NCBI GenBank assembly: GCA_031961205.1
Contig: JAVRLS010000018.1
Span: 1-16,086 of the forward strand
Origin: JAVRLS01 sp031961205
GTDB lineage: Archaea > Thermoplasmatota > Thermoplasmata > Thermoplasmatales > Thermoplasmataceae
DNA: 16,086 nucleotides
Direction: 5' to 3'
The first letter of the stretch is position 1. Each line of letters starts with the position of its first letter. Position numbers and translations under genes: made by a program. Shown here piece by piece: positions 5,871 through 13,383 of the stretch. The notes under the pieces were generated by a model. The model saw only the letters and a program-made list of their open reading frames with translations, ran no database searches and was not told where the DNA came from.

Positions 5871-5880
5871 TTTAAACTTT
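5871..5880 (-). promoter_or_regulatory. Probable TATA box of the pdxT-gcvT operon
   Basis: AAAGTTTAAA on the minus strand is the best TATA-like element between the subunit I stop and pdxT. Initiation about 25 nt downstream would fall near 5847 and leave a leader of about 100 nt, unusually long for this kind of genome. Confidence 0.4.
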
Positions 5881-5910
5881 TATCTCTTCAGTAATTTTAT
5901 GTTATTTTAT

Positions 5911-5926
5911 AAAAAATAAAAAAATA
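5911..5926 (-). terminator. T-rich terminator of the ATP synthase operon
   Basis: About 25 nt after the subunit I stop, the minus strand reads ATATTTTTTTATTTTTT, followed by more A/T. This is a typical archaeal T-rich terminator at the end of the operon and separates it from pdxT-gcvT, which has its own promoter just downstream. Confidence 0.5.
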
Positions 5927-5950
5927 TAGTATTTGTCAAAATAAAAACAA

Positions 5951-7888
5951 TCAGCTCTTGACATCCGTTTTGTAGTCATAGCCGTCCACTGTATACTTCC
6001 TGTTTGTTTTAAGTGGCCTGAAATAATGCCCATTACCCTTGTAGAATTTGGAAAAGAACTCTACGTATATAAGTCGGGCCCCCTGTATGCCAGGTTCAAA
6101 AACAGCAAGCACAATGTTGAACAGCTGCCCGAATATCAGTATTATGATACCGAGCACCGCCAGTCCGATTGAATGTGATACTATGCTCTTCATGAAGACA
6201 AGATCGATTATTTCGGCAATAACAACGGATGCGATGAGTATACCGACAAGCCTCAGATATGAAAGTATGTGGCTTATTATTGAAGGCATCTCTATGAATC
6301 CCTGAGATTTTTCCTTTATCATTATCAGTGGAAGGCCGATGACAATGAAAGCAATTCCCATATACGTCAGCAGGCCGGCTGGATATGCAAGCGTAAGATC
6401 GTGGTGTATCAGGTTCAGGCCAACAACCGATATCCCAATTGCAAAAAGAAGCCACCCAATTCTATCCATAGCTCCTTTTTTATCTCCGGCGGATACATCA
6501 AGGGTGAATCCCAGTATAAAGCCAAATGAAACCATGAACAGGCCTATGTACCCTGCTATCAGCATCAGTTTTGGAAGGACCGTATAGACCGGGAATACTG
6601 TGAAGGGAAGAATATGGAAACCAAAGAATTCGTTGAATAAAAGCCCGGCCACAACGGCAACTATCGATGAAGGTATGAGGGCCTTTGCCAGTATTTTAAG
6701 GGAATTCGCACTCATTATCATCAGTACGAATTTTGAAATTATTTTAGGAATGTGGCTCTTTGCAGGTGGATGATCAACACGGTGTATTATGAAAAACGAA
6801 ATAAACAGTATTATCAGGCCGTACCCCCAGTCTCCAACCATGAAGCCGAAGAAAATTGGAAAAACAAGAGCAAATATCAGTGTAGGATCATATTCTGTCC
6901 CCTGCGGAAGAGAATAAAACTTTATGAAAAACTCAAAGAGGCTTATTCTCTTAGGATTCTTGAAGAGAGTCGGTGGAATTTCATCGGTTTTGACTTTGCT
7001 GACAATTATTCTCTTCTCTGTGATATTTTCAAGCAATCTAACTATGGAATCATAATCCTTTGCCGGTATCCACCCCTCCAGCGTGAATGTGTATTCTGTT
7101 CCCATGAAACGATTACTAACTTCGGATTTTTTTGCCTCTATTTCCAGAGCCTCCCGTATCTGGACTATTTTCTCATAATACATTTCTGAAATCTTTTTAA
7201 GGGACTGGTTTATCCCGTTAAGTTTTTCCTCCAGGACTTTCTTTATACCCTCAAGTTTTTTAATATTGTCCGCAGGCTTTCCCCGCATTTCCGGGATGTG
7301 AACTATCTGCACCTTCATCCCGCCTGCAATCTTTGCAACATCCTCTACGCTTGTTTTCTGTGCGGTTACAATATAAAAACCTTCAAACGTCATTACCTTT
7401 GCCCCGGCTCCGGAAAAAAGAGATGTATCAATCTTTTCCGCAGGGATGATATATGATGAATAGCTGTTGCCGTTGAATATGCACATGTTAGTGTCTATGT
7501 CCTTCATATAGTTCAGGGCAAACAGGCGATTCTGGATATCTCTGAGTGTTGATCCAATATCGTCCTGCTTGTTATGTATCGTCTTCAGATCATCATCAAG
7601 GTTTATGGATTTCGCTGCAGCTAAAATATCATCTACAGAATTGAATTTTACCTTATTTTCAACCTTTGAAGGGGGGAGAAAATTTTCATATCCCCTGAAC
7701 TTCTGGAGATATTCGCTTATTTCTTTCACGCGTGGTTCGTTCTTTTCAACATTAAGAATGGCCGAAATTTCAGGGCTAACATCCTCTATCTGCATAACTC
7801 CCGCATCATGAAGAGCCGATATCACAGCATCCTTCCTTTCAGATGACGCTATCACCCTTATCTTCACCATCTTCTCAGGTTTCAGCAT
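5951..7888 (-). CDS. atpI: A-type ATP synthase subunit I (a), membrane stator with ion half-channels
   Basis: The 645-residue protein is the archaeal counterpart of V-ATPase subunit a. Residues 1 to about 310 are hydrophilic with coiled-coil segments and bind the peripheral stalks. The rest holds a cluster of membrane helices, beginning near residue 336 (TLIFALVFPIFFGFMVGDWGYG). HILSYLRLVG at 540-549 contains Arg546, matching the essential arginine that faces the rotor Glu. EPGIQGARLIYVE at 598-610 and KFYKGNG are the conserved C-terminal signature. Together with the K ring it forms the path for the driving ion, presumably protons in an acidophile (inference). It is the last gene of the operon, starting 2 nt after the subunit H stop, with GAGGGA ribosome binding bases overlapping that stop. 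Length is normal. Confidence 0.95.
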   Translation of the reverse strand: MLKPEKMVKIRVIASSERKDAVISALHDAGVMQIEDVSPEISAILNVEKNEPRVKEISEYLQKFRGYENFLPPSKVENKVKFNSVDDILAAAKSINLDDDLKTIHNKQDDIGSTLRDIQNRLFALNYMKDIDTNMCIFNGNSYSSYIIPAEKIDTSLFSGAGAKVMTFEGFYIVTAQKTSVEDVAKIAGGMKVQIVHIPEMRGKPADNIKKLEGIKKVLEEKLNGINQSLKKISEMYYEKIVQIREALEIEAKKSEVSNRFMGTEYTFTLEGWIPAKDYDSIVRLLENITEKRIIVSKVKTDEIPPTLFKNPKRISLFEFFIKFYSLPQGTEYDPTLIFALVFPIFFGFMVGDWGYGLIILFISFFIIHRVDHPPAKSHIPKIISKFVLMIMSANSLKILAKALIPSSIVAVVAGLLFNEFFGFHILPFTVFPVYTVLPKLMLIAGYIGLFMVSFGFILGFTLDVSAGDKKGAMDRIGWLLFAIGISVVGLNLIHHDLTLAYPAGLLTYMGIAFIVIGLPLIMIKEKSQGFIEMPSIISHILSYLRLVGILIASVVIAEIIDLVFMKSIVSHSIGLAVLGIIILIFGQLFNIVLAVFEPGIQGARLIYVEFFSKFYKGNGHYFRPLKTNRKYTVDGYDYKTDVKS

Positions 7889-7890
7889 AT

Positions 7891-8211
7891 TTAATCCCTC
7901 AGGTATTCTTCCAGTGTTTCAAATACAAGTTTTTTTATTCCGGTATCGTCTAAGTTTAAATCAATAAGTTTTGCTTTGTTTTTCGCATCTTCAACGATCG
8001 ATTGTGCCTTTTCCTCGGCAGTTTTAACTGCAGATTCAATGTACCTGTCATAATCAATCTCCAGTTCTCCCTTCTTTTTCTGGATCTCCTCATTATTCTT
8101 CTCCCCGATCTCTGCCAGGATCTTCTCCTGATCCGCCTTAAGCTGCTTTATCTCATCTTCAGAGGAAGTCTCCTTCTCCTTAATTATCTTTAAAGTCTCA
8201 ATATCGTCCAT
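7891..8211 (-). CDS. atpH: A-type ATP synthase subunit H (peripheral stalk)
   Basis: The 106-residue, highly charged protein is almost one long helix. Residues 1 to about 60 are Glu/Lys-rich with heptad spacing (EDEIKQLKADQEKILAEIGE). An Ala/Glu-rich stretch (AVKTAEEKAQSIVEDAKNKA) follows, then a short C-terminal domain ending EETLEEYLRD-like. Subunit H pairs with subunit E in a right-handed coiled coil to form the peripheral stalks, which tether the catalytic head to subunit I. Sequence identity in this family is low, so the call relies on length, composition and position just before subunit I. The ATG overlaps the stop of the preceding small gene as TAATG, a sign of coupled translation. Confidence 0.85.
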   Translation of the reverse strand: MDDIETLKIIKEKETSSEDEIKQLKADQEKILAEIGEKNNEEIQKKKGELEIDYDRYIESAVKTAEEKAQSIVEDAKNKAKLIDLNLDDTGIKKLVFETLEEYLRD

Positions 8212-8381
8212 TACAATTCACCCCATAACAAGGCTATAGCCACTGCCGCAGAAATAATATTTATAAACATGACCAGGCGCTGTATCTTTATAAATTTCTT
8301 CAAAACGCTATTTCCGGTGATATCATCAAAGCTGACCGGTTTTATATACTGCCTGTAATTGTACGGATATTTAATTTTCAT
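8211..8381 (-). CDS. 56-residue single-helix membrane protein inside the ATP synthase operon
   Basis: The product has a basic, Tyr-rich N-terminal half (MKIKYPYNYRQYIKP), a short middle (FDDITGNSVLKKFIKIQR), then one membrane helix at about residues 36-53 (LVMFINIISAAVAIALLW) and a short GEL tail. It is not a known core subunit. The gene overlaps the end of subunit D by 11 nt and its stop overlaps the subunit H start (TAATG), so it is tightly built into the operon. GAGG lies 6 nt before ATG 8381; a TTG 12 nt further upstream is less likely. In Methanosarcina a small gene (ahaG) follows ahaD, so this one holds a similar position. That comparison is from memory, and similarity in sequence is unknown. 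It may be a small accessory or assembly subunit of the membrane sector (inference). Confidence 0.65.
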   Translation of the reverse strand: MKIKYPYNYRQYIKPVSFDDITGNSVLKKFIKIQRLVMFINIISAAVAIALLWGEL

Positions 8382-8997
8382 TTTCAGCCTCAATCTTTCT
8401 CTTTATTGTCTTTAGCGTTGTGAATGTATCACGTTCTCTCTCATCAAGCATCATTTTTATAGTTTTAGCCTCATATTCCAGCCTGGGAATAAGTATGTTC
8501 TCTATGGCATTGCTTCTTCTTTTTGTCCTGTCTATCTCCACAAGGAGATTTCTCAGGGCATTCTCTTTCTCAACAATTTGAATCAGGGATGTGAAAACCT
8601 TCTGGAATTTTGAAATTGAATCGTTTATTGCAACAGGAACAGATTCGGCTCTGTAAACATCTGAGAGTATGGAAAGGCTGTAATTCAGGTTAAGTTCTGG
8701 AATCGGAACACCCATGACATTCCTCGAACTGATGTTTATGCTTGTATCCGATGACATATTTGCTGTCATCTCAAGATTCATTATGCCGCTCAGGACCTCT
8801 GCAATTTTTATTGCTTCCAGGGCCTCGGCAACATTCTTTCTTAAATTCTCCCTCATGCCACGTATGCTCCTGCTTATCTGAAGAAACTCGAAAACAAGTG
8901 CGGATCTCTTCATCTTGAGAAGATCAAGCCCTTTCCTGGCAAGCTTTATCCTCCTGTTTGTACGGATGAGTTCAATCCTTGTTGGCCTTATCTCCAT
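8371..8997 (-). CDS. atpD: A-type ATP synthase subunit D (central shaft)
   Basis: The 208-residue protein begins with the signature IRPTRIELIRTNRRIKLARKG, followed by LDLLKMKRSALVFEFLQ, which is typical of subunit D. Its N- and C-terminal helices form the coiled-coil axle that turns inside the A3B3 head, playing the part of F-type gamma. The C-terminal helix (DERERDTFTTLKTIKRKIE) is also characteristic. The start is fixed: the frame has a TGA two codons upstream of ATG 8997, and GGGAGTG lies just before it. A gap of 100 nt separates it from subunit B, larger than any other in the operon, and that gap carries a possible 36-codon gene. The end overlaps the start of the 56-residue membrane protein gene. 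Confidence 0.95.
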   Translation of the reverse strand: MEIRPTRIELIRTNRRIKLARKGLDLLKMKRSALVFEFLQISRSIRGMRENLRKNVAEALEAIKIAEVLSGIMNLEMTANMSSDTSINISSRNVMGVPIPELNLNYSLSILSDVYRAESVPVAINDSISKFQKVFTSLIQIVEKENALRNLLVEIDRTKRRSNAIENILIPRLEYEAKTIKMMLDERERDTFTTLKTIKRKIEAENEN

Positions 8998-9098
8998 ATT
9001 TCACTCCCTTTCATTTTCACGGCAGATTTTCCAATCCATGATTCCATATTGCATATTCTTTTTTCCAGCATTTTCACCATATTGCAAATCATGAACAT
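8988..9098 (-). CDS. Possible 36-residue peptide gene between subunits B and D
   Basis: An ATG overlaps the subunit B stop as TGATG, the same arrangement that joins K to E here. The frame stays open for 36 codons and ends 10 nt inside subunit D. The peptide is basic, Met-rich and contains an 11-residue-spaced repeat: ICNM at residues 4-7 and again at 15-18. The DNA behind it, TGCAATATGG, recurs 33 nt apart (plus-strand 9044-9053 and 9077-9086). No ribosome binding site other than coupling is seen. Without it the operon would have an unexplained 97-nt gap. It may equally be a chance ORF in a spacer that holds the subunit D ribosome binding site. No family is recognised. Confidence 0.3.
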   Translation of the reverse strand: MFMICNMVKMLEKRICNMESWIGKSAVKMKGSEIWR

Positions 9099-10489
9099 CA
9101 GCTGTCGGCTGGCTGTTTCCACTTTCCATATTTCTTGATATATTCCGGCTTTACACGTTTCATATCAGATACCGGCAGATCCGCAATAAGATTCCATCCA
9201 AGATCAAGCGTTTCCTCTATGCTCCTATCCTCGTTTATGTCCTGTTTAAGGTACCTGTTTTCAAAGGTATCTGCAAACTGGAGGTATTTCCGATCATTCT
9301 GGCTCAGGGCCTCCTCCCCGACTATGGCGGTAAGGGACCTGAAATCCTTTCCAGTGGCATACGCAGAATAGAGCTGATCTGCAAGGCCGCGATGGTCTTC
9401 CCTTGTATGCCCCTTTCCTATGCCCTGGTTCATGAGCCTTGACAGTGAAAGGAGGACATCTATTCCGGGGTATATTCCGCTCCTGTTCATATCCCTTGAA
9501 ATAACTATCTGCCCCTCTGTTATATAACCAGTGAGATCCGGCACCGGATTCGTTATGTCATCTCCGGGCATTGTAAGTATGGGTATCTGCGTTATTGATC
9601 CTTTGTTTCCTTTAAGTTTTCCAGCCCTCTCATATATGGTACTCAGATCCGTATACATGTATCCAGGATAACCTCTTCTTCCGGGCACCTCTTCACGTGC
9701 AGAAGATATTTCACGGAGTGCCTCGCAGTAATTTGTCATGTCCGTAAGAATGACGAGTATATGCATTTCCTTTTCAAATGCCAGGTATTCTGCAGTTGTC
9801 AGGGCAATTCTTGGCAGTATTATCCTTTCCATGGAAGGATCTGATGACAGATTCAGGAACATGACTGATCTTGAAAGCGCCCCAGTCTCCCTGAACTGGT
9901 TTGTGAAATAATTTGCCTCCTCACTTGTTATTCCCATGGCGCCGAATATAACCGCGAAATTCTCGCTTGAATCAAGCACCTTTGCCTGCCTTGCTATCTG
10001 GGCGGCTATCTGATTATGGGGAAGGCCGGACCCTGAAAATATGGGCAACTTCTGTCCCCTGACAAGAGTGTTCATGCCATCTATGGCGGAAATTCCCGTT
10101 TCTATGAATTCTGAAGGTTCCTCCCTTGAGTACGGGTTTATAGCATTACTTGTTATTTCCAGCCTTTCCTTTGACAGAATTTCAGGGCCGCCGTCAATCG
10201 GATTCCCAAGTCCATTAAAAACGCGCCCGAGCATATCCTCAGATATTGGAAGCCTGGCGGTCTCTCCTGAGAATTTAACCTTAGTTCCGGCCGTTCCTAT
10301 ACCCTGTGTAACGCCAAAAACCTGCACAACTGCAAGGCCGCTTCTGGTATCAAGGACCTGCCCCTGCCTTACTTCACCGTTTTCCAGTTCAATTTCCACC
10401 ATTTCGTTGTATGCTGCATTCGGGACCTTTTCAACGAACAGCAGCGGGCCACTTATCTCTGAAACAGATTTATATATGAGCTTCGGCAT
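9098..10489 (-). CDS. atpB: A-type ATP synthase subunit B (non-catalytic nucleotide-binding)
   Basis: The 463-residue protein alternates with subunit A in the A3B3 head. It begins with the beta-barrel (IYKSVSEISGPLLFVEKV) and has the degenerate, non-hydrolytic P-loop LPIFSGSGLPHNQIAAQIA, in which a canonical GxxxxGKT is replaced, as expected for B. The segments EVPGRRGYPGYMYTDLSTIYERAG, ITQIPILTMPGDDITNPVPDLTGYITEG and IGKGHTREDHRGLADQLY are classic family signatures; I quote only parts of each. ATG 10489 is chosen as start, since AGGTGA lies 5 nt upstream. A GTG at 10498 falls within that ribosome binding site and is rejected. The gene overlaps the end of subunit A by 20 nt. Length is normal. 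Confidence 0.97.
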   Translation of the reverse strand: MPKLIYKSVSEISGPLLFVEKVPNAAYNEMVEIELENGEVRQGQVLDTRSGLAVVQVFGVTQGIGTAGTKVKFSGETARLPISEDMLGRVFNGLGNPIDGGPEILSKERLEITSNAINPYSREEPSEFIETGISAIDGMNTLVRGQKLPIFSGSGLPHNQIAAQIARQAKVLDSSENFAVIFGAMGITSEEANYFTNQFRETGALSRSVMFLNLSSDPSMERIILPRIALTTAEYLAFEKEMHILVILTDMTNYCEALREISSAREEVPGRRGYPGYMYTDLSTIYERAGKLKGNKGSITQIPILTMPGDDITNPVPDLTGYITEGQIVISRDMNRSGIYPGIDVLLSLSRLMNQGIGKGHTREDHRGLADQLYSAYATGKDFRSLTAIVGEEALSQNDRKYLQFADTFENRYLKQDINEDRSIEETLDLGWNLIADLPVSDMKRVKPEYIKKYGKWKQPADS

Positions 10490-13049
10490 TTTTTTCACCT
10501 ACGAGTACTCCATACTCACTATGGATCTCATTTATTGTGTCCTCAAAATAAGCTTTGACATCATTTTCAGGTACAATTTTCATCCGCGATATCTTTTCCC
10601 TTACTGGCAAATTGGCTACATTTTCCATTGTAAGCCCCTTATCAAGCACCATGTTCTGATATGCATTGAGTTCCATTATTGCCTTCATCATCATATACTG
10701 CTTCTCCAGGGAACAGTATGCATCAATATCATCAAATGCACTCTGCTGGAGAAAATCCTCGCGTATCATCCTTGCAACATCAAGTATTGCTTTTTCCTTT
10801 TCCGGCATAGCATCATAACCGACAAGCTGTGCCACTTCCTGAAGTTCACTTTCCCGCTGCAGGATCGTCATGGCTTCCTCGCGCAAATCGTTCCATTCTT
10901 TCTGAACGTTCTGGTAGTACCATTTTTCAAGATCCTCTGTATAAAGTGAGTAACTGTTAAGCCAGTTTATTGAAGGGAAATGCCTCCTGTTGGCGAGGGA
11001 AGCGTCAAGGGCCCAGAAAACTCTGGTGACACGGAGTGTGTTCTGTGAAACCGGTTCTGATATGTCACCCCCTGGAGGAGATACGGCACCTATTACGGTT
11101 ATTGATCCATACCTGTCATCCGGAGAAATTAGTCTGGCCCTTCCTGATCTTTCGTAGAATTCCGATATTCTCCTGCCAAGATAGGCAGGGTAACCCTCTT
11201 CTCCAGGCATTTCCTCTAGCCTTCCCGATATTTCCCTCAGGGCCTCGGCCCATCTTGAGGTACTATCAGCCATGAGGGCAACATCATATCCCATATCCCT
11301 GTAATATTCGGCTATGGTGACGCCGGTATATATGCTGGCTTCCCTGGCAGCAACGGGCATATTCGACGTGTTGGCTATAAGAACAGTTCGATCCATAAGT
11401 GGCTGCCCGCTTTTAGGATCTTTCAGTTCTGGAAACGTTGTGAGTATCTCGGTCATTTCATTGCCACGTTCTCCACATCCTATGTAAACGACTATGCTGG
11501 CATCGCTCCATTTTGCAAGCTGGTGCTGTATAACGGTGTTGTGTAGGAGTATTCCTCCGTACCCTCCAACAAAATTCATTCCATATTCTGGCACAGATAT
11601 GTCGTATACATCAAACGTTCCATACATTGTCTCCACAGAAACGATCCTATCAGGAAATACGTATGAAAAGACCCCCTCATTTTTCTGCCCTTCATTCAGT
11701 TCATTCCCATCGATCAATTCTCCACTGGATTCACGCATGATCTGGGTGCCCTGAATAATCACATCATCATTTAACGTTCCTGAAAAGCTGTTAAGGTAAA
11801 CCATGTATTCACCCTTACTTTTAACAAGGCTATGATCGATGCTGTTCGCGGAGAGTTTATAAGAAATTTCTGCCTGTTTGTAGTGGTTAGGCGCCTTCAT
11901 GGCATACCTGCCGTTTTCTTCAAACGTACTGGGCCACAGCCTGTAAAGGTTTTTATGCGAGTCTATTTCATTAATTTCATCATACCTTTTCACCGATGAT
12001 ATGTAATCGCCGGCTTTCAGTTCTTTAGCCATTGTCTCCCATATCTTCCCGGCTTCGATTCTGAAAAGTTTATGTACGGGTGTAACGGTAACTTCCCTGC
12101 CGCTTTCAGTGGTTATCTTGATCATTTCATTTGATTTCCCCCTGTACAGAATCCCTGTACTGCTTCTGCTTATCTTACCGTTGTAAAGTGAGTAAATTCC
12201 AAGCGGCTTGTGGAGTCTTATTATCTCCTCATACCCATCCCTTTTCACAACTGATCCGGGATCGGTTTTCATCCTATCATAAATGGCCGATATTTTTTCT
12301 ACGGAACCGTCAGCAAGTAAAATAGGTGTATCCCCTGAAACGCATTTCCCGCTGCCAAAAGGCCCGGGAACTGCAGCTGTACCGCCCTTTGCTACCGGAA
12401 ACAGCATATCAATTACCCTCTGCCCTGTTACAAGGGGCAGATCAGGTGGAAGTTTTCTCATTACGGATCTTGCCATCCTCACAGGCCACTGGGTCACCAT
12501 TTTTACTTCGCGCTTTCCGTTGCCGGTGGAAATTGTGGCAACTACATCATCTATTACGTGGGGCCCGCTAGAGATCATCTCGACTTTCCCTGAGATTCCA
12601 GGCGGAACCATTATCTTGTGTACTATAAGTGACGTTTCCTGAACCGTTCCCAGTATCTGCCCTGGATCAACAGTATCGCCTTTTTTTGCAACAGGAACAA
12701 AATCCCATTTCTTCTTCTTGTCAAGCGGATACGGATTAAGCCCTCTTGCTATAAAGTTGCCGGAAGTTTCCCTGATAACGTCAAGCGGTCTCTGAATACC
12801 GTCATATATGGATTTCAAAAGCCCCGGCCCCAGCTCCACTGAAAGCGGCTGTTTTGTATTCTCAACAGGTTCATCCGGTCTTATGCCCGCAGTATCCTCA
12901 TAAACCTGTATCGTTGATTTGTTACGCTCTATTTTTATAATTTCCCCTATGAGCCCCATGCTTCCAACTTTGACCACATCGTACATCTTTGCATCTTCAA
13001 CATCTAAAGCCTCAACAACAGGCCCGGAAACTCTAACTATTTTTCCCAT
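10470..13049 (-). CDS. atpA: A-type ATP synthase catalytic subunit A, interrupted by an in-frame intein
   Basis: The 859-residue precursor carries a 590-residue catalytic subunit plus a 269-residue intein at residues 236-504. N-extein landmarks: beta-barrel start GKIVRVSGPVVEA; the non-homologous region unique to A (about 110-190, YPLDKKKKWDFVPV to MVTQWPVR); and P-loop GPFGSGK at 229-235. The C-extein resumes with Thr505 (TVIQHQLAKWSDASIVVYIGCGERGNEM), then EMPGEEGYPAYLGRRISEFYERSG-type segments and SPPGGDISEPV. The subunit binds and makes ATP and works only after splicing restores GPFGSGKT. GAGGTG lies 6 nt before ATG 13049 and overlaps the subunit F stop, so translation is coupled. The 3' end overlaps subunit B. 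There is no frameshift or internal stop in extein or intein. Confidence 0.97.
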   Translation of the reverse strand: MGKIVRVSGPVVEALDVEDAKMYDVVKVGSMGLIGEIIKIERNKSTIQVYEDTAGIRPDEPVENTKQPLSVELGPGLLKSIYDGIQRPLDVIRETSGNFIARGLNPYPLDKKKKWDFVPVAKKGDTVDPGQILGTVQETSLIVHKIMVPPGISGKVEMISSGPHVIDDVVATISTGNGKREVKMVTQWPVRMARSVMRKLPPDLPLVTGQRVIDMLFPVAKGGTAAVPGPFGSGKCVSGDTPILLADGSVEKISAIYDRMKTDPGSVVKRDGYEEIIRLHKPLGIYSLYNGKISRSSTGILYRGKSNEMIKITTESGREVTVTPVHKLFRIEAGKIWETMAKELKAGDYISSVKRYDEINEIDSHKNLYRLWPSTFEENGRYAMKAPNHYKQAEISYKLSANSIDHSLVKSKGEYMVYLNSFSGTLNDDVIIQGTQIMRESSGELIDGNELNEGQKNEGVFSYVFPDRIVSVETMYGTFDVYDISVPEYGMNFVGGYGGILLHNTVIQHQLAKWSDASIVVYIGCGERGNEMTEILTTFPELKDPKSGQPLMDRTVLIANTSNMPVAAREASIYTGVTIAEYYRDMGYDVALMADSTSRWAEALREISGRLEEMPGEEGYPAYLGRRISEFYERSGRARLISPDDRYGSITVIGAVSPPGGDISEPVSQNTLRVTRVFWALDASLANRRHFPSINWLNSYSLYTEDLEKWYYQNVQKEWNDLREEAMTILQRESELQEVAQLVGYDAMPEKEKAILDVARMIREDFLQQSAFDDIDAYCSLEKQYMMMKAIMELNAYQNMVLDKGLTMENVANLPVREKISRMKIVPENDVKAYFEDTINEIHSEYGVLVGEKNAEAHI
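11538..12344 (-). mobile_element. VMA-b type intein in the subunit A P-loop, no visible homing endonuclease
   Basis: The 269-residue element sits between P-loop Lys235 and Thr505 of the precursor, the VMA-b insertion site. Splicing motifs are complete: block A CVSGDTPILLADG with nucleophile Cys236; block B GREVTVTPVHKLF with T323-P-V-H326; block F VETMYGTFDVYDISVPEYG near 472-490; and block G GGILLHN with penultimate His503 and terminal Asn504, followed by Thr as the +1 nucleophile. No LAGLIDADG (DOD) endonuclease motif is visible in the roughly 115 residues between blocks B and F (about 355-470), where a full intein would carry one. It is therefore probably splicing-competent but unable to home. 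Thermoplasma VMA inteins are shorter, about 170-190 residues as I recall, so this one keeps extra central sequence of unknown role. Confidence 0.93.
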
Positions 13050-13060
13050 TTGTTACACCT

Positions 13061-13375
13061 CTAAACAGATCCTATATCTATTCCAAGAATTCTCTTTGCC
13101 ATTTCTTCAATGGATTCCTCTTCCTGGTGGCCAGGCAGTGGAATGAATACCACAAGCGGCCTGGATGAGCTTTCAACGTTTCTGAGAACTTTCCTGTCCA
13201 GCTTATCCTTTATATCTTCAGACGCAATTATTAAAGAACAGGAAGGCTTTTCAAAAACTTCCATGAATTTCTCCACACTTTTTTCGCCTTCAGCAATTAT
13301 CGTATTGGTAACACCTAAAAGGCGGAAGCCAAGCACAATTTCGCGTTCTCCTATCACAGTTATGCAATTATCCAT
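13061..13375 (-). CDS. atpF: A-type ATP synthase subunit F (central stalk regulator)
   Basis: The 104-residue protein shows the compact CheY-like fold of subunit F: ITVIGEREIVLGFRLLGV at 5-22, CSLIIASEDIKDKL at 46-59, RPLVVFIPLPG at 72-82, then a C-terminal helix EESIEEMAKRILGIDI that reaches up along subunit D. It couples and regulates the rotor. AAGGTGAT lies just before ATG 13375 and overlaps the stop of subunit C. Length matches the family. Its own stop overlaps the ribosome binding site of subunit A. Confidence 0.95.
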   Translation of the reverse strand: MDNCITVIGEREIVLGFRLLGVTNTIIAEGEKSVEKFMEVFEKPSCSLIIASEDIKDKLDRKVLRNVESSSRPLVVFIPLPGHQEEESIEEMAKRILGIDIGSV

Positions 13376-13383
13376 AAATCACC

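Noticed and set aside
5800..5875. C/D box small RNA (TGATGA motif on the minus strand near 5862)
   Set aside because: A C-box-like sequence is present, but no D box (CTGA) or internal boxes occur at proper spacing.
10490..10498. GTG start for subunit B
   Set aside because: The GTG lies inside the AGGTGA ribosome binding site that serves ATG 10489 at ideal spacing.
10041..10949. 302-codon open frame on the + strand opposite subunits A and B
   Set aside because: It is a shadow of two conserved, certain genes on the other strand. Its product has no recognisable domain, and no promoter or ribosome binding site fits.
12283..12642. 119-codon + strand frame opposite the P-loop/intein region
   Set aside because: Antisense to conserved atpA codons; composition follows from the codon pattern of the real gene.
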